Below are positions 35,421-45,048 of a stretch of DNA of 64,000 nucleotides, piece after piece. The stretch covers positions 3,085,478 to 3,149,477 of the forward strand of contig NW_003314270.1 of assembly GCF_000143415.4 (NCBI RefSeq), in the 5' to 3' direction. Each line of letters begins with the position of its first letter. Positions within the stretch are counted from its first letter, which is position 1. The notes under the pieces were generated by a model. That model saw nothing but the letters and a program-made list of their open reading frames with translations. It was not told the DNA's origin and made no database searches. A program made the position numbers and the translations under genes. This DNA is from Selaginella moellendorffii (Eukaryota > Streptophyta > Lycopodiopsida > Selaginellales > Selaginellaceae).

Positions 35421-38147
35421 CAAGATTATTCGCCGTGTAAAGGAATAATTATGCTGTGTGTGTACGTCCATTTATGGCAATATAAGGCCACATGCCATTC
35501 AAAGAATAATGCTAGTCGAGCATCTTTTGGTGCATTTTTGGGTTCAAAATTGCATGAGCCCACACGCTATAAAGTTTACCTGTACCAAAAATAGAAACAG
35601 CTTTATTTACTTGGGAATTTATATGGTTGAGGCATTTTTAAACTTACAAACACATGCCCTACTTACATTCCTTTGGTTGCTTAAAATTCAAAAATATTAT
35701 AAACCTTTCTTTTTGCATTTTCAATGTTTTCAATTATGGTTTTTGATTTTCGCAGGACCAGCCTAGTAATCTATTTGCATCCCGTCATGTTTATAGCTAG
35801 CTTTCGTTTGTCCCCTTCGCTAGCCTGAGATACATCTGCTCGGCATCTGCCTCTTACAGCATTTGCCCAGAAAGGGCATCTTTCTTCACGCAGCATTTGC
35901 CACATGTTTAGGGTTAGGGTTTAGGGTTTAGGGTTTAGCAATTCAGTAGCTTGATAAACATGCAAATACAGAACTTGATGCAAAATCCTTTGATATGTCA
36001 CAATGCCCCTAGGACCATAAACACATTTCAATAGAGAGGGTCCTTTCATTTCATAACTCCTTACGTAGATCTTGGTGAAACCAGAGTTAGTGAAGTTGGT
36101 TTCTTGTAATCCCGCATCTGATTGTGATGTCCCTTTGCAGTGTCGATGGAAAGGTCAATGCACACCAAACTGTAGAATCTTGGAGCAAAATAACGGTCGG
36201 ATCTATGGCAGATGCCCCTGAAACATTGTAAGGCTCGTGTGGTCTCATGTGGTGTCCGATCGAGATGCTTCTTTGCAGGGTCATCAAGAAGGACATTGTA
36301 TACCATTCTGTAAAATCTGGTTGCGATCTAACGGTTGGATCTCCAGGAAACTCAAAACAATCTCGCGCGTGTCAGAATATTCTAGGAATATACTCCTATG
36401 TGCTCCAAGATTATTCGCCGTGTAAAGGAATAATTATGCTGTGTCATTTATGGCAATATAAGGCCACACGCCATTCAAAGAATAATGCTAGTCGAGCATT
36501 TTTTGGTGCATTTTTGGGTTCAAAATTGCATGAGCCCACACGCTATAAAGTTTACCTGTACCAAAAATAGAAACAGCTTTATTTACTTGGGAATTTAAGT
36601 GGTTGAGGCATTTTTAAACTTACAAACACATGCCCTACTTACATTCCTTTGGTTGCTTACATTCCTTTGGTTGTTAGCTTTCGTTTGTCCCCTTCACTAG
36701 CCTGAGATACATCTGCTCGGCATCTGCCTCTTACAGCATTTCCCCAGAAAGGGCATCTTTCTTCACGCAGCATTTGCCACATGTTTAGGGTTTAGGGTTT
36801 AGGGTTTAGCAATTCAGTAGCTTGATAAACATGCAAATACAGAACTTGATGCAAAATCCTTTGATATGTCACAATGCCCCTAGGACCATAAACACATTTC
36901 AATAGAGAGGGTCCTTTCATTTCATAACTCCTTACGTAGATCTTGGTGAAACCAGAGTTAGTGAAGTTGGTTTCTTGTGATCCCGCATTTGATTGTGATG
37001 TCCCTTTGTAGTGTCGATGGAAAGGTCAATGCACACCAAACTGTAGAATCTTGGAGCAAAATAACGGTCGGATCTATGGCAAATGCCCCTGAAACATTGT
37101 AAGGCTCGTGTGGTCTCATGTGGTGTCCGATCGAGATGCTTCTTTGCAGGGTCATCAAGAAGGACATTGTATACCATTCTGTAAAATCTGGTTGCGATCT
37201 AACGGTTGGATCTCCAGGAAACTCAAAACAATCTCGCGCGTGTCAGAATATTCTAGGAATATACTCCTATGTGCTCCAAGATTATTCGCCGTGTAAAGGA
37301 ATAATTATGCTGTGTCATTTATGGCAATATAAGGCCACACGCCATTCAAAGAATAATGCTAGTCGAGCATTTTTTGGTGCATTTTTGGGTTCAAAATTGC
37401 ATGAGCCCACACGCTATAAAGTTTACCTGTACCAAAAATAGAAACAGCTTTATTTACTTGGGAATTTAAGTGGTTGAGGCATTTTTAAACTTACAAACAC
37501 ATGCCCTACTTACATTCCTTTGGTTGCTTACATTCCTTTGGTTGTTAGCTTTCGTTTGTCCCCTTCACTAGCCTGAGATACATCTGCTCGGCATCTGCCT
37601 CTTACAGCATTTCCCCAGAAAGGGCATCTTTCTTCACGCAGCATTTGCCACATGTTTAGGGTTTAGGGTTTAGGGTTTAGCAATTCAGTAGCTTGATAAA
37701 CATGCAAATACAGAACTTGATGCAAAATCCTTTGATATGTCACAATGCCCCTAGGACCATAAACACATTTCAATAGAGAGGGTCCTTTCATTTCATAACT
37801 CCTTACGTAGATCTTGGTGAAACCAGAGTTAGTGAAGTTGGTTTCTTGTGATCCCGCATTTGATTGTGATGTCCCTTTGTAGTGTCGATGGAAAGGTCAA
37901 TGCACACCAAACTGTAGAATCTTGGAGCAAAATAACAGTCGGATCTATGGCAAATGCCCCTGAAACATTGTAAAGCTCGTGTGGTCTCAGGTGGTGTCTG
38001 ATCGAGATGCTTCTTTGCAGGGTCATCAAGAAGGACATTGTATACCATTCTGTAAAATCTAGTTGCGATCTAACGGTTGGATCTCCAGGAAACTCAAAAC
38101 AATCTCGCACGTGTCAGAATATTCTAGGAATATACTCCTATGTGCTC
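35421..38147. repeat. Tandem array of 985 + 871 + 871 bp units
   Basis: CAAGATTATTCGCCGTG recurs at about 35,421, 36,406 and 37,277. Units 2 and 3 are almost identical and lack about 110 bp found in unit 1 (about 35,685-35,800). Each unit holds one TTTAGGG run, a half palindrome (AGGCCACACGCCAT) and a paired AACGGTYGGATCT motif. Copy 2 has a single long-form unit (about 60,170-61,160), so two units were added in copy 1. Confidence 0.85.
35906..35938 (+). repeat. Telomere-like (TTTAGGG) run; repeated at about 36,783 and 37,654
   Basis: Four to five plant telomere units, one of them TTAGGG. The run recurs once per 871-bp unit and again in copy 2 at about 60,638-60,669 (inverse). It lies inside a transposon, so it is not a chromosome end. 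Confidence 0.85.
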
Positions 38148-38574
38148 CTGAAAATGGCATGCGGCCCCACGCCATTCAAGAGATAACGCCAGATGACGCC
38201 GAGCATTTTTTGGTGCATTTTTTGGGATCAAAATTGCATGAGCCCACATGCTTGAACGTCACATCAAATCCTCTGACAATTTATTTAGCTGAACATCTGG
38301 CATTTTTGGAAATACAAGATGCTTTGGAATATCCAATCATGCATGGTATAAATATAGCGAGGGTATTAAATGATATCCCAATCATGATCTTTCTTTTGGA
38401 TTTCGCGTGCATGCAGTCCGAGGAATGATGACGTTGTGGATTTCTTTTGGATTTCACGCATGCGCGCGCCGATCCAGAAATTAATGGTGGCGCCCAAGTC
38501 CGAGAAATGATGACGTGGCGGGATTACCAACCGTCGTGACATTTCGCGCGTGTGAGGTTAGGTTTTGCATTTTG

Positions 38575-38740
38575 CTTCGTACTCGCGCTCGCACACTCGC
38601 GCTCCCACTCGCGCTCGCATCGCGCTCCCACTCGCGCTCCCACTTCTCTACAGGTTTCTCGTGTGCATCGGCGTCCACTCGCGCTTGCATCACACTCGCG
38701 CTCGCATCGCGCTCGTGTGCATCGGCGTCCACTTCAAGAC
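38575..38740. repeat. CTCGCGCTC minisatellite upstream of gene B
   Basis: Repeats of ACTCGCGCTCGC/CTCGCGCTCCCA with two copies of a GTGTGCATCGGCGTCCACT block. It ends about 200 bp before the start codon of gene B. Copy 2 (about 59,590-59,745) has one unit fewer. The CpG density is far above the surroundings. Confidence 0.75.
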
Positions 38741-38937
38741 ACACCCAGTTTGTAACTTCGCCGCCAACTCCGCCGCCCACTCCGCCACCCACACGCAGCC
38801 CACTTGGCGTCCCGGGAGATTTCAGCGCCACTCTCCAACTTTAAGTGGCAGAGTAGCCTTGCTGCTACAATCCGCTGCACACACAGTGCACATTCGCCAG
38901 CGAGTCCGGTTGTCACGCCTCCATTCGGCTTCAAATG

Positions 38938-39176
38938 GTAAGTCTTTTAGGCCAAGTAGAAAATGGCATGAGGCCACATGCCATTCAGTAGCAACATTGG
39001 CATGCACCGATTGGGCTCTCAAGTGCAGTCCGGTTACAGATGGCGTGTAGCCTCACGCCATCTTAGGATGCAGCCTCAAGACATCTGATGCAATGGTGAA
39101 TGGCGTGTGGCCTCACGTTATTTCCAGCTACTAGCTTTTCATCTGTCAGCTCTAATTGTTGTGCATTTCTGAACAG
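38938..39176 (+). other. First intron of gene B with three palindromes
   Basis: GTAAGT donor right after a one-codon exon (ATG) and a GAACAG acceptor. Palindromes begin at 38,963, 39,040 and 39,100. Four later introns (40,356-40,409; 41,871-41,908; 41,999-42,050; 42,192-42,238) each hold one palindrome; the 41,871 intron is only 38 bp long, of which 22 bp are palindrome. Confidence 0.75.
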
Positions 39177-42100
39177 GCGAGGAATTGCGTTCTTCTTCCA
39201 GCCACTGTCAATGTGGATGCAGAGAAGGGGGAGGAGCTCACCAGTTGGACTTTCGGGATGGAAGGCGAGGATCTGAGGCTGTACAACACAGATGGTGGGA
39301 GAAAAGAATGCATGGGGATCCTCATCCAAGTGACAAACACTCCATGCAGTTCCATGCAAGAATATAGACTGGCACTTGTGGTAGAGACAGCGTCCGCCTT
39401 CAAGATCCACCTTGCACATCCTAGCGGCTTCTCGGAGGGGGGCAGCGGCTATGAGGAATTCCTAGAGGGAGCTAGGGAGAGGTTGTCCAGGAGGCCCACA
39501 ATTTCAAAGACACTGCGGGTCTATGAAGATCACATGGAATTCACGGACCTCACCTACGGCGATGTTCAAAAACTATATTCCAACATTGAGCCGTTGAGAG
39601 TGACTCCAATTCGCGAAGCAAAGGGGAAGGGGGTCGATCTGGAAACTACCTCAAAGCAGAAAAGGGTGGTCAAGCTCAAGCCGACGTCCGACTCTCCTGC
39701 TCCAAAAAAGAAGCTACTCAGTGATGCCATTGCCTCGGGTTCGAACACTACACCCACCAAAAAGAAGAGCCGCAAAGAGCAGAAAGAGCAAGAAGAGGCA
39801 GCAAAAATCGTCGCAGATAATAGTACTTGTTACTATTCCAACAAAGTATATACAATCGACGTGAGCCGTATCGACATCCAAAGCAAATACAACCACAGGC
39901 TAGTATCTGATGAGTGGGTGGAGAAATTGAAGCAGAAGATGCTGGCAAGTCCAGTAACACCCGACATCACAGACGTGATCCCCTACTACCAAAAAATGAA
40001 GGGCGAGATGAGGTTTCCAGACTTGATCAATAGGAAGGTGTTGGACGATCAGAACATCCGGTTCTATGCCGTCTCCGGGCAGCATTCTAGCTTGGCGATG
40101 CAAGAGATAGTTGTGGAATTTATGGTGGGCGAGGAGGTGAAGAAAGTCTTCAAGACAAGAGTTGTCCGCCTGATAAAAGGCAACTCGCCCCTCCGATCTA
40201 TCATATACATCTCCCACGCGCAGAATGTCAAGCAAGAAACGTGCTACAAATCGGGTCTGCACGAGACATTGGCACGAACACGGAAGCTCTGGGTTCAACT
40301 GAAGAAGCCACAAAAACCAGGACAAGGACGTGCACTAGCAACTAGCGCCTGGCAGGTAAGCCTCGTTGTATGTGGCATAACATGTGGCCTCACGCCATTT
40401 CCATTGCAGGAATTCTCGAGTCTTCTCTCGAAAACACTGGGGGTCAATGACACACTCAGCATCCATAACATTCTACTCGCGACAAAAGTTGTTTTTGACA
40501 AATGGGTAGATGTGCTGAGGAGGTACCATGACGGGGAGTTGCCAAACTCAATGGGTGTGGAGGACAGCCGGAAGCCCAATGATTTGAAGCTCAACGCCTT
40601 GCGTTTCTCGCGGTCTCTAGACGACGACGACCTTCTGACAGTGGCTAATGCTCTTCTACGTGGTGAGGTTGTCTTCAACAAGACCAAAATGACTCCCGGC
40701 CATATTGTGACATACGAGGACTTGTGCACGACTCTGAGAGCTCGTGCGCTATTGAAGGATTGGATCTTCGAGCAAGTGGCCGTGGAGAGGGTGAGCATCG
40801 ACACCACGCAAGAGATGATGGAAGCGCTGGAGTTGTCAAATGAAGACATCGACGAGTACGTGAAGGGGGCCCCCAAGTTCATCGATCTGCTGCGGGATGC
40901 CACGAAAAGTAAAGCTGAGAAGTTGGATCAGTATCCAAATTTCATTAAGATTGATGTCGACTGCCGGCTTCAGAAACAGCTCGACCCTGCAGCAGAGGCC
41001 TATCGAGAACCTTACCGGGTATACTTGAATTCGGATGAGGATCAAAGGTGGAGGAGCATCGTTTCCCGCGGAGATGAGCAGGTCAAGAACATCTTTTGTG
41101 TGATGGACTTCACAAACGAGGAGATCACTCATGCAGACGAAGTCAGCTCCATCATTGACTTAATGGTGGGTCTTGCGGAGGTGGAATCTTCAGTCCACTA
41201 TATGATCTATGACTCCGAATCCTATCACAAGTTCTGGAAGTCCTTGAACGAGGTGAAGGCTCGGTTGAAAGGCAAGGAGATGCAGGAGATCCATGGGATA
41301 ATGGCTAAGAAGAAGATACCGACGAATGTCCGCATCTTCACACTCGCCCTTGTTATTGGTCCTGCAGCAGAGTGGGACTGGAGTGACTTCCCAGCTTCGT
41401 TCGACAAGGCCAATCGAATTGATCTGAGGGAGGTCAATTTACCCGTGCCTGAGGAACTGAAGACGGCTATGGAGCTTTCGAATCCAAAGAAAGCTCCAGG
41501 TGCAGCATGGGAAATGCTCAGCTGGGTCTTCAATGCAATAGCGGGTGGGTCACCTGCTTCCGACTCCAAGGGCAAATGCGTTGTCGAGTACAACTGCGGC
41601 GGACTATTCTTTTGAGCCGCACTACTCAAGGGTGTCCCGTGTGTTGCGGTGACAAACTCCATTGAAGAGGTGACTTCAATGGAGCATATAATTACAGTTG
41701 CTAAAGAAAAACAGTATCTTCTCTGCGAACCTGGTGAGTATGCACTTTAAGTTTAAATGTTATCTCACAAGCTCTGTATGCAGGAGCGTGGCCACCCCCA
41801 GATGCTGAAACGGCGTTAACAGCTACTGTTGAAGATACCCATGTTGGGCTGAGCTCACAACCTGCACAAGGTAAGGTCACGTGAGGCCTCACGCCATTTT
41901 GATTATAGATCGTTGTGAATATTCAGACACGAGGACTGAAAAGCGCACTGGTGGCGCATCGAAGAAGGACAAACAGAAAAGCAATAGGAAAAAAGGAGGT
42001 ACAAATTATATTTGCAATGGCGTGTGGTCTCATGCCATTCCTTGAGGGAGAAACTTCTTCAAAGGCAAAACAGGCAAGCACCAGCCAAGCTCAAACTGAC

Positions 42101-42603
42101 AGTGGTCATAAAAAGCGAAAGCACGTTGGACAGTCGTCGAGATCAGAGGCGTTTAATTCGAAAAGGAAGAAGGGCAACGAAAAGATGATAGGTAATGCCT
42201 CGCGGTTATGGCGTGTGTGCTCATGCCATTCATTGCAGATCAAGGGCTGAGTGAAAGCAGGCAGTCACCACCTCATGACTCAGATTCCTATGGCGGACTC
42301 CCCTTCCCCAATCTCAATGGAGAGGTACAATGGATGAGGGAAGCTCTTCAAGTCAGGGCCACGTTTTTCTCATCTCGTCGTCTTCGAAGGGTGCAAGAAT
42401 GTGCAGAAACCATGTTAAGACAGTCGGGTGAGGATACGGTCCTAGGTCACGCACTAAAACAGGCTATGGATGTCTTCTATTCTGAGATGGAGACTCGGCC
42501 AGATGATTTTCCCAAGATGGTCCTGGAAGAACAAGCCATCCAGCCTGAGCAGCCTATGGAAGAAATGCAGGAGGGGGATGAGGAGCCAGAGAAAGATAAT
42601 GAG

Positions 42604-42720
42604 CAGGAAGAGCAGAAGGACGAAGAGGAGGACAAAGAAGAGGAGGACGAAGAAGAGGAGGACAAAAAAGAGGAGGACGAAGAAGAGGAGGACGAAGAAG
42701 AGGAGGACGAAGAGGACTTG
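42604..42720 (+). repeat. Acidic-codon minisatellite in gene B
   Basis: GACGAAGAAGAGGAG-type 15-bp units encode runs of Asp and Glu. Copy 2 is 45 bp shorter here, three units, in frame. Confidence 0.85.
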
Positions 42721-44602
42721 GATGGTCCTCACAATGGTGACGATCACAATAACAACGACGACGATGATGACGACGATGGCCAGCCTGAGGTGGCCAAAGA
42801 GCGGCGGAGGAAGGTCATACAAGACAAACCATCAGGTAAATAATAATACATCCATTCTTAACCTTTTACCATTTCTAACATTGTCCATGTAGGTCGCAGA
42901 GCAAATGGTAAGTAGAGATTATTCAGTTGAATTTACAAACTCTAGCCTTTAGTGTCGAGGAAGGATAGTGCCAAGCAAGGGTCGAAACGTATGTCCAATC
43001 CTTCAGAATCAGCAGTGCGCTCAAGTGATATCGGTCCTAGTTCCTCAATAGCAGTTGATGGTAAATACAGTATAGTCGATTCAATGTGCTAATGAGTTTG
43101 TTTTTAGTAGCACGGGAGGATACCATCTCAATCGAAGGGAGATATTTGGACATGCATATGGATCCGCCAGTGGACTCTACTTGGCTGCAAGAGTCATCAG
43201 AGCTGGTGGAGGCTACTATCCATATCAACGCCAAGCAAGCTGACCACGCTCCACTTGATGCTGCCCATACCACTGAGTCAATCTTGTCCACGTATCCAAC
43301 TGACGGTGACCAGGCGCCATTGGACCCACATGAGGCCACCCCAGCCGCCGAGCCGGTCGTATCCTCATTTCCAACGGACTCAACGTGTGCCCAATCGTCT
43401 GACTACGCGCCGTTGGAACCTCCCTACACCGCCCCTGCTGCCTGTTCGGTCATGTCCACTTTGCCAACGGAGGCACCAGCTGAAATGGCGTGTGATCACA
43501 CGCCATCGGAACCACCCCATGCCACTGTTGAGCCAGTTGTACCAGAGTCTACAGCTGAAATGGCATGTGCCCACACGCCATCGGATGCGATTGACCCCAC
43601 ATTGCAGAGGAGAGTATTTCCGCCCTTCACGTTTCCTCGACCAAAACCCTCTCAACGACCATCGGGAGCAACATTCGCTAATATTGTAGATGGTAAAATT
43701 GACTTGTACCATTTTTTATGCTGACGCATTTAATTTCAGAGTCACGGCGAAGGTACTATATCGTTTTTGATCTGAACGGTGTCCTTTTCTCCCATGAGCA
43801 TGGCTCGTCCTCGAATGTCATTGCACCCTCCAAAGCCTGCGGTCGCAAGTTGGTCAAAAGAGACAGATTCACATTAATCACACGGGAGAAACTGCGGGAT
43901 CTAATAATGACCATGCGACACTTAAAACAGAGGGCCGGGTTCAATTTGCAATTGGGAGTTTGGACATCCATGATGCACCACAATGCATTAACGTTGCTAC
44001 AGATGATGCACGATCAGACGCGAGTAATATTACCATTTGACTTTCTCCTAACGCAGGAGGATTGCTTGACTATGGTCCATGTGAGGGGTAGCAAGCCCAT
44101 CTTCGTCAAGCCAGAGGCTGTAGTGATGAACCGGACTGCTAGCTCAAGTGAAATCCTCATCATCGATGACTCGCCGATTAAAACTGCAGCGAACACGCAC
44201 ACATATGCAGTGCACCCCATCTCTTGCAGTATGGAAACTAGGGAGAAGAAACCGTATGTTCTGGGGGACCTTGCAAAACGGCTTGGAGCGATGGTGATAG
44301 AGAACCGGCCAGTCCAGGAGGTGGCTGCAGAAATCAACCAAATGGCAGATGGAACGGTATATCAGAAGCCATTTGATCGGACAGACACTAGTCATCATTT
44401 ATGGCATGTATATTGTCTAGCCAAGCACTATCCGCATCTCCATAATCTACTCAACCGGATGGGTTCTTCGACCACTGAACATGAGCGTGGACGTATTAGA
44501 GAAGAGATGGCATTACTATTGGGTTTAAATCCTGATAGTGTGGAGAGTGATGAAATTCCAAGATTATTGTATAGGCGTTGGAGGCAAAAAATAACAGTCT
44601 GA

Positions 44603-45020
44603 GATGGCATGTATTTATTTAAAAATGTAACTTATTATGGCATGGGGTTCCATGCCATTGTATTAATATTAAAAGACAATTCTTTGAGAGGATTTGCATT
44701 ATACTAGAAGTGTTACAGCATGTTATTGGAAGTCTACGAAGTTGTTTTATTAATAATGGGAAAGTAAAGATTGAATGGGGACTTGGGCTCCACCTAGACT
44801 CGGAGCAACTGAGCCAATATTAAAAGGATGGAAAGAAATTGGACGACGATGACAAGGAGAAGAGAGAGGTGAAGCAGTGGCAGGGGGAGGAGAAGTGATT
44901 GAGTAGACATTTCCTTGTTTAAAATAAAATGGCATGTGCCTCAATGCAGTTGAATTTTGTTATATTTATATACTATATAAAGGTTTGGAAACATTATTTT
45001 ACAAGTGGGATAATGACAAT
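44603..45020. other. Right subterminal region of copy 1
   Basis: No gene. It carries a complete palindrome (44,637-44,658), a half copy at 44,604 and a decayed copy at 44,929. It corresponds to 53,354-53,771 in copy 2. Confidence 0.7.
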
Positions 45021-45044
45021 TCCCACTTTAACGAAATAGAGCTT
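45021..45044 (-). repeat. Right terminal inverted repeat, copy 1
   Basis: Exact inverse of the left repeat and followed by TTAA at 45,045-45,048. The same sequence opens copy 2 at 53,330-53,353. Confidence 0.93.
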
Positions 45045-45048
45045 TTAA

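Larger units (their letters stand above)
34410..38934. promoter_or_regulatory. Divergent control region between genes A and B, copy 1
   Basis: 4.5 kb without a supported gene. From left to right: six palindromes (34,483-34,883), a CG-rich minisatellite (34,975-35,115), an 871-bp tandem array with TTTAGGG runs (35,421-38,147), another palindrome (38,154-38,175) and a CTCGCGCTC minisatellite (38,575-38,740) close to the start of gene B. Both genes are transcribed outward from here. The small open frames repeated at 871-bp spacing are shadows of the DNA repeat. Confidence 0.65.
38935..44602 (+). pseudogene. Gene B copy 1: 11-exon ParB-like / HAD fusion, one stop codon
   Basis: Exons 38935-38937, 39177-40355, 40410-41733, 41784-41870, 41909-41998, 42051-42191, 42239-42835, 42893-42907, 42953-43060, 43108-43692, 43740-44602 give 1,663 residues. 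The first two introns are phase 0 and the other eight phase 1, and the frame never breaks, so this is one gene. Residues 225-345 (IDVSRIDIQSKYNHRLVSDEWVEKL..., YAVSGQHSSLAMQEI with GQH at 302-304) resemble ParB/sulfiredoxin-fold proteins. Residues 660-820 (WDWSDF, VVEYNCGGLFF at about 785, GVPCVAVTNSIEE) loosely recall a Rossmann methyltransferase. Lys-rich and acidic linkers (DEEEE repeat about 1064-1103) precede an FCP1-like HAD domain: IVFDLNGVLF (Asp1387) and ILIIDDSPIKT (about 1515). Codon 796 is TGA (41,613-41,615); copy 2 has CGA. Confidence 0.8.
34483..44950. repeat. Dispersed 22-bp palindrome family, copy 1
   Basis: Half-site ATGGCRTGNGG followed by its inverse CCNCAYGCCAT. Near-complete copies on this side start at 34,483, 34,553, 34,589, 34,764, 34,862, 38,154, 38,963, 39,040, 39,100, 40,377, 41,876, 42,017, 42,208, 43,485, 43,560 and 44,637; two more start at 32,589 and 32,646 in gene A, and 44,929 is a decayed one. 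The copy at 34,761-34,788 is a perfect 28-bp palindrome and that at 43,485-43,506 is perfect over 22 bp. Half copies occur at about 31,221, 31,272, 35,484, 36,461 and 37,332. I saw none outside the two transposon copies. The R/Y positions toggle between CG and CA/TG, the mark of methylated-CpG decay. Confidence 0.88.
30669..45044. mobile_element. Giant TIR DNA transposon, copy 1 (14,376 bp, TTAA target duplication)
   Basis: The ends are exact 24-bp inverted repeats, 30,669-30,692 and 45,021-45,044, beginning AAGCTCTATTTCGTTAAAGT. TTAA flanks both sides (30,665-30,668 and 45,045-45,048). Deleting the element plus one TTAA fuses two halves of a gypsy chromodomain in frame (EYLV + KWKGYP), an independent proof of both ends. 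Inside are gene A (transposase-like, minus, left) and gene B (multi-domain, plus, right), divergent around a repeat-rich control region, and the palindromes described below. The right end matches the start of copy 2 at 53,330. TTAA duplication is known from piggyBac, but the transposase here does not look like piggyBac. Confidence 0.93.

Noticed and set aside
35906-37680. TTTAGGG runs as a telomere or chromosome end
   Set aside because: They are short, repeat at 871-bp spacing inside a transposon and recur in copy 2, with sequence continuing on both sides.
36061-38048. Repeated 81-residue open frames (MVYNVLLDDPAKK...) as a gene family
   Set aside because: They repeat with the 871-bp DNA unit, differ by changes at all codon positions, show no domain and overlap equally long frames on the other strand.
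42454-42822. Hydrophobic FVLLFFVLL minus-strand frame as a membrane protein
   Set aside because: Antisense of the acidic (GAAGAGGAG) repeat of gene B.
43718-44602. HAD domain as a separate gene
   Set aside because: Its apparent start is not a good ATG, and the acceptor at 43,739 joins it in phase with nine upstream exons.
34483-44950. Palindromes as a CRISPR array or as terminators
   Set aside because: Spacing is irregular, there are no spacers of uniform length or cas genes, the host is a plant and many copies lie in introns or coding sequence.
34483-44950. Palindromes as true bacterial parS sites
   Set aside because: The sequence does not match the TGTTTCACGTGAAACA parS consensus; only the logic of clustered palindromes is similar.
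30669-45044. Polinton/Maverick or integrated virus
   Set aside because: No DNA polymerase B, retroviral integrase, packaging ATPase or capsid genes, and the termini are only 24 bp.
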